NCBI GenBank assembly: GCA_036489565.1
Contig: DASXFN010000034.1
Coordinates: 22,495 to 86,494, forward strand
Reading direction: 5' to 3'
DNA from: JAICKN01 sp036489565
GTDB lineage: Bacteria; Acidobacteriota; Terriglobia; Terriglobales; Acidobacteriaceae
DNA: 64,000 nt
The translations under genes and the position numbers were made by a program. Under the pieces are notes generated by a model. That model was not told where the DNA came from, made no database searches, and worked only from the letters and a program-made list of their open reading frames with translations. This document shows positions 60,423 to 64,000 of the stretch, piece by piece (the first letter of the stretch is position 1; the number at the start of each line of letters is the position of its first letter).

Positions 60423-62096
60423 CTAGCGCTTCCCCACGCCCTGCGGCCGGTGAAACATCTCAATCTCCGCCGCCGCCTTGTCAGACCGCCGTTTCAAACC
60501 ACTCTCATACGCTGCGCCCACAAATGACTTGAACAGCGGATGCGGCTCCAGCGGCTTCGATTTAAATTCCGGATGGAACTGGCAGCCAATAAAATGTGGA
60601 TGGTCAGGCAATTCCACCATCTCCACATAAGTGCCGTCCGGCGTGGAACCTGAAATTTTCAGCCCAGCAGCCGTCAGCATCTCTTCGTATTCACGATTGA
60701 ATTCATAACGATGCCGATGGCGCTCCGTAATCTCGTGCTGCCCATAAATCCGAGCCGCCAAAGTGTCCGGCTCAATCTTGCACGGCCATGCGCCCAGCCG
60801 CATCGTCCCGCCTAACTCCTCAACTCCGCGAAGCTCGCGCAGCTTATAAATCACGCGATGGTTCGTCGCAGGATCAAACTCGCTCGAATTCGCCTCAGCC
60901 AGGCCGCATACGTTGCGAGCAAATTCAATGCACGCCGTCTGCATCCCCAGGCAAATTCCAAAGTATGGGATTTTATTTTCGCGCGCGTAACGGATCGCCT
61001 GCAACATACCTTCAATCCCGCGTTTGCCAAAACCCCCAGGAACGAGAATCCCATCGAATTCTCCAAGCTGCTCTTGGCAGGCCTGCTGACCAGCTTCCAG
61101 TCCCTCCGCCTCAATCCAGTTCACGCGCAATTTCAGATTGTGCGCCAGCGCTCCATGAACTAGCGCTTCCTTGAGCGACTTGTACGAGTCCTCGTATTCC
61201 ACATACTTGCCAACAATTCCAATCGTCACTTCCGCCTTAGGGTTGTAAACGCGATGGACAATATCTTCCCACTTGGCAAGATCGCGGTCTTTGGCTTGTA
61301 TATGCAAATACTTCAACACCAGCGTATCCACATTCTCGTGGGCGAAAACAACCGGCACTTCGTAAATAGAAGAAACGTCCTTGGCGGTAATGACCGCCTC
61401 TTCCCCGACATTGCAGAACAAAGCAATCTTCGACTTGATGTCCTTGGCGAGAAAACGGTCCGTGCGGCAAAGCAAAATGTCCGGCTGAATTCCGATACTC
61501 AAAAGTTCCTTGACCGAATGCTGCGTGGGCTTGGTTTTCAACTCCTGCGCCGCCGCAATAAACGGCACCAGCGTCACGTGCATGAAAAGCGTGTTCTCGC
61601 GCCCCAACTCCTGCCGCATCTGCCGGATCGCTTCCATGAACGGCAGTGACTCGATATCGCCGACCGTGCCCCCAATTTCAATGATGGCAACGTCCACTTC
61701 CTGCGCCACCTTCTTCATGGCGGCCTTAATTTCATTGGTAACGTGCGGAATCACCTGCACGGTCTTGCCCAGATAATCCCCGCGCCGCTCCTTGGCGATA
61801 ATCTGCTCGTAAATGCGGCCGGTCGTCCAGTTATTGTCGCGAGAAAGTTTGGCGTGGGTGTAGCGCTCGTAGTGTCCAAGATCAAGGTCGGTTTCAGCGC
61901 CGTCGTCGGTAACAAAAACCTCTCCATGCTGAAACGGAGACATGGTGCCAGGGTCAACATTCAGGTAAGGGTCAAACTTCATCAAGTTGACCTTCAGGCC
62001 ACGGCTTTCCAGCAGGCAGCCGATAGAGGCAGCCGCCAGTCCTTTGCCCAATGAAGACACAACACCGCCGGTTACAAAGATGTACTTTGCCGACAT
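60423..62096 (-). CDS. pyrG: CTP synthase
   Basis: A 557-residue glutamine-dependent CTP synthase, last step of pyrimidine nucleotide synthesis. The amidoligase half starts KYIFVTGGVVSSLGKGLAAA and has KFDPYLNVDPGTMSPFQHGE and EIGGTVGDIESLPF. The C-terminal class-I glutaminase has FGICLGMQTACIEFARN with the nucleophilic Cys, and the His/Glu pair in GCQFHPEFKS. Start and length are standard. It precedes kdsA, as in many Gram-negatives, providing CTP for KDO activation. Confidence 0.97.
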   Translation of the reverse strand: MSAKYIFVTGGVVSSLGKGLAAASIGCLLESRGLKVNLMKFDPYLNVDPGTMSPFQHGEVFVTDDGAETDLDLGHYERYTHAKLSRDNNWTTGRIYEQIIAKERRGDYLGKTVQVIPHVTNEIKAAMKKVAQEVDVAIIEIGGTVGDIESLPFMEAIRQMRQELGRENTLFMHVTLVPFIAAAQELKTKPTQHSVKELLSIGIQPDILLCRTDRFLAKDIKSKIALFCNVGEEAVITAKDVSSIYEVPVVFAHENVDTLVLKYLHIQAKDRDLAKWEDIVHRVYNPKAEVTIGIVGKYVEYEDSYKSLKEALVHGALAHNLKLRVNWIEAEGLEAGQQACQEQLGEFDGILVPGGFGKRGIEGMLQAIRYARENKIPYFGICLGMQTACIEFARNVCGLAEANSSEFDPATNHRVIYKLRELRGVEELGGTMRLGAWPCKIEPDTLAARIYGQHEITERHRHRYEFNREYEEMLTAAGLKISGSTPDGTYVEMVELPDHPHFIGCQFHPEFKSKPLEPHPLFKSFVGAAYESGLKRRSDKAAAEIEMFHRPQGVGKR

Positions 62097-62219
62097 CGCT
62101 TCCTCGTCTTAAGTTGTTTTGGAAAATTGTGCAGGCTGGGTTGCACAATCAATTATGGCAGAAAATATTGTGGAACGGAACAAGATTCAATCACGCCAAT
62201 GGAATCATACGGATCGCGC

Positions 62220-63320
62220 TTAGGATGTCGCGCCGTTCGCGGAAGTAAGGCTCCGCACCCCATATCTTGCCATCGCCAAGTCCACGATTTCACCGATCAA
62301 CTGCGTATAGGAACGGCCGGACGCCTTCGCGGCCATGGCAAATTCATGCTTGCTCGAAAGCCACGGATTCGGATTCGCCTCAATCACATAAACCTCGCCC
62401 TTCGCCGTAATCCGCAAGTCAATCCGTCCGTAGTCGCGCAGCTTGACCGCGCGATATGCCGCCAATGCCGTGTCCTTGACCTTCTCTGTCAACTCTTCAT
62501 CAAGGTCTTCCACCACGGCGGACTTTGTCAGCCGGTAACCTTCCGTTTCTTTCTCAAACTTTACGTCGTAGCTAGCAATCTTCGGGGTCCCCTTTGGGAG
62601 CTTCGATAAATCCAGTTCCACCAGCGGCAGAGCCTGCGCCGCTTCATAGCTCCCCAGGATCGCCACGTACATCTCGCGCCCTTCAATGTATTCCTCAATT
62701 AAAGCCGGCGAATCGAATTCATCCTGAATGTACTCCACGCGCTCCATGAGCTCTTTCACGCTATCGACGACCGATTCCGCATCAATCCCAATGGAGCCGT
62801 CTTCCCATACCGGTTTCACGATCAACGGAAAAGTGATGTCGTGCGCATGATCAATTTTCCCGCGATAAGCCGTCGCGAAAAATGGCGTCCGTATATTGTG
62901 GAAGGCAAATAACTTTTTGGCGATGATCTTGTCTTGTGCCAGGAAAGTAGCGTGCGGCCCCGCCCCGGTAAAACGCATTCCGATCAGGTCCATGTAGGCG
63001 GCAACGTTCATTTCCTTGGTGTCATCGCCGGCAAACGATTCCGTAAGATTGAAAATTAAATCCGCCCCGCACTTGGAAAGTGCAGAAAGGCATTGCGGCG
63101 TTCCGTCTAGTACTTGATAGAAAGGCTGGTGGCCCAGTTTTTCCAGCGCGTCGAAAATTTCTTCCCGGTCTTCTTTTTCTTTACGCTCTTTTCTCACCTT
63201 CTTGGCTTTACCGCGTGGCTTTTTCTCGTTGGACGAAGATGCTTCGACCTCTGGAGCGGCGGCTTCCGCGTCGCCCCAAACGTCGTAAAGAATTCCGACC
63301 TTCAGCTTCGTCCCGGTCAT
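62220..63320 (-). CDS. ATP-grasp ligase (D-Ala-D-Ala ligase-like)
   Basis: A 366-residue ATP-grasp enzyme. Residues 7-16 and 58-90 form the N-terminal domain, interrupted by a very Lys/Glu-rich stretch at about 28-54 that is likely flexible. The ATP-grasp core shows DKIIAKKLFAFHNIRTPFF, PLIVKPVWEDGSIGI, PALIEEYIEGREMYVAILG and the metal-binding YVIEANPNPWLSS. Unlike true Ddl, the substrate residues are not conserved. It probably joins a carboxylate to an amine. Its ATG overlaps the stop of the upstream metallopeptidase gene by four bases. Confidence 0.82.
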   Translation of the reverse strand: MTGTKLKVGILYDVWGDAEAAAPEVEASSSNEKKPRGKAKKVRKERKEKEDREEIFDALEKLGHQPFYQVLDGTPQCLSALSKCGADLIFNLTESFAGDDTKEMNVAAYMDLIGMRFTGAGPHATFLAQDKIIAKKLFAFHNIRTPFFATAYRGKIDHAHDITFPLIVKPVWEDGSIGIDAESVVDSVKELMERVEYIQDEFDSPALIEEYIEGREMYVAILGSYEAAQALPLVELDLSKLPKGTPKIASYDVKFEKETEGYRLTKSAVVEDLDEELTEKVKDTALAAYRAVKLRDYGRIDLRITAKGEVYVIEANPNPWLSSKHEFAMAAKASGRSYTQLIGEIVDLAMARYGVRSLTSANGATS

Positions 63321-64000
63321 GACAGAATAAATTTTCCTCGCGCCATATAATTCGCCGCCAATGCCGTGGCATACACCGTCACATTGGTTAGATGCTCAGA
63401 AGTCCGTTGCGTGTCGGCAAACAGGTGCAGTTCGCCGGCGCGCTTTTCGATGGCTTCAGCCAACCGCCTCACCAATGGCCTTTGCACGCCTGTCCAATAA
63501 GCAATCTTATCAACTACTGTCTTCCGATTCTGCCGCAAAAATTCCTGCGCCGGTTTTACTGATTTGCGACGCCGGGACGCATCAAAAATATTCCGCAAAT
63601 CCGTGTCCAGCGCCAGATCAATCATGGGAATTTCTTCCGACGACCGCTGATAAAACTCGCCCACGGTCGCTTCCATTTCGTCCACGGTCACATCCGGCAC
63701 TCCGCGCTTCCGCGCCGGATCGGCATTCCCCAACTCCCGCGCGATGCGGTCCATGTAACGCAACTTCGCCATCGCTCCCCAGCCGCGATATTTCGTCTTC
63801 CAGCCAGAGCGCGGCGTCAGCCAAACGGCAAAAGTTTCCGCAAAATCTTCATCCGGATGCTTCTGCGCATACCATCCCGCCATGTGCCGCACATATTCTT
63901 TCGAAAATGGTACCGGGCGATAATTATCGCGGTATGGCCGGCGGAAGGAACCAAAAAGCTGCTTCCACTCCGGCGTCCGGTGCAGGCGATACGCATAGTT
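63317..64000 (-). CDS. Putative zinc-dependent metallopeptidase, C-terminal part
   Basis: A 227-residue visible part of a longer protein; the 5' end lies beyond the window and the frame is open to base 64000. The segment RPVPFSKEYVRHMAGWYAQK, then DEDFAETFAVWLTP, resembles the region after the HExxH motif in putative zinc-binding metallopeptidases, where the Asp/Glu of DFAETFA lie near the metal site. The HExxH motif itself should lie upstream, outside the window. The gene is coupled to the ATP-grasp ligase by a 4-base overlap. Confidence 0.6.
   Translation of the reverse strand, partial: NYAYRLHRTPEWKQLFGSFRRPYRDNYRPVPFSKEYVRHMAGWYAQKHPDEDFAETFAVWLTPRSGWKTKYRGWGAMAKLRYMDRIARELGNADPARKRGVPDVTVDEMEATVGEFYQRSSEEIPMIDLALDTDLRNIFDASRRRKSVKPAQEFLRQNRKTVVDKIAYWTGVQRPLVRRLAEAIEKRAGELHLFADTQRTSEHLTNVTVYATALAANYMARGKFILS

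Overview
The window looks like chromosomal DNA of a member of the Acidobacteriota (class Terriglobia, Koribacter/Terriglobus-like). The reasons are family-level: an ADOP-type duplicated permease without an ATPase, several PilZ and GAF proteins, a membrane-anchored HTH-to-beta-propeller protein, a DUF1593 protein, a CRTAC1 protein, and dispersed palindromic intergenic repeats. No rRNA, tRNA, CRISPR array, prophage or intact transposase was found. Species cannot be fixed from the sequence alone.

Layout. 1-5.8 kb: 3' end of a glycogen-debranching amylo-1,6-glucosidase, SYLF protein, a nucleotidyltransferase/phosphoesterase pair, a 50-residue DUF3309 protein, murB and a type 5 uracil-DNA glycosylase. 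5.8-19.9 kb: small membrane or secreted proteins, an HTH-TM-propeller protein, a DUF1593 hydrolase, a TlpA-like protein, a methyltransferase, and a truncated response regulator reading in frame into an ADOP permease. This part is gene-poor and carries most of the repeats. 19.9-26.7 kb: the proteostasis set tig-clpP-clpX-lon plus ysxC/engB.

26.8-36 kb is a signalling and cell-envelope neighbourhood: PilZ proteins (REC-like/PilZ, PilZ/RDD, PilZ/GAF/Sel1), a Zn-ribbon/GAF protein, and a cell-wall amidase that carries the same GAF subfamily in the cytoplasm and its catalytic domain outside. An orphan AmrS radical-SAM enzyme and a lipoprotein lie among them. 36-50.8 kb is a polysaccharide locus: WecA-like initiating transferase, Wza-like export protein, GT4, glucuronyl C5-epimerase-like enzyme, fused dehydrogenase/oxidoreductase, AsnB-type amidotransferase, GT2, methyltransferase and two ArnT/PMT-like membrane glycosyltransferases. 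Together they suggest an exported, uronic-acid-containing, possibly amidated polymer.

50.8-59.4 kb is a pentose/xylan catabolic locus, all on the minus strand: CRTAC1 protein, GH39 glycosidase, aldose 1-epimerase, a sugar-binding protein without a signal peptide, AraD, a sodium/sugar symporter and a small membrane protein. 59.5-64 kb holds kdsA, pyrG, and a translationally coupled ATP-grasp ligase with a putative metallopeptidase that runs off the window.

The strongest candidates for something new are the GAF-coupled amidase with its shared GAF module, the REC remnant joined to ADOP behind a sigma-54-like promoter with two upstream sites, and the C5-epimerase/AsnB polysaccharide locus.
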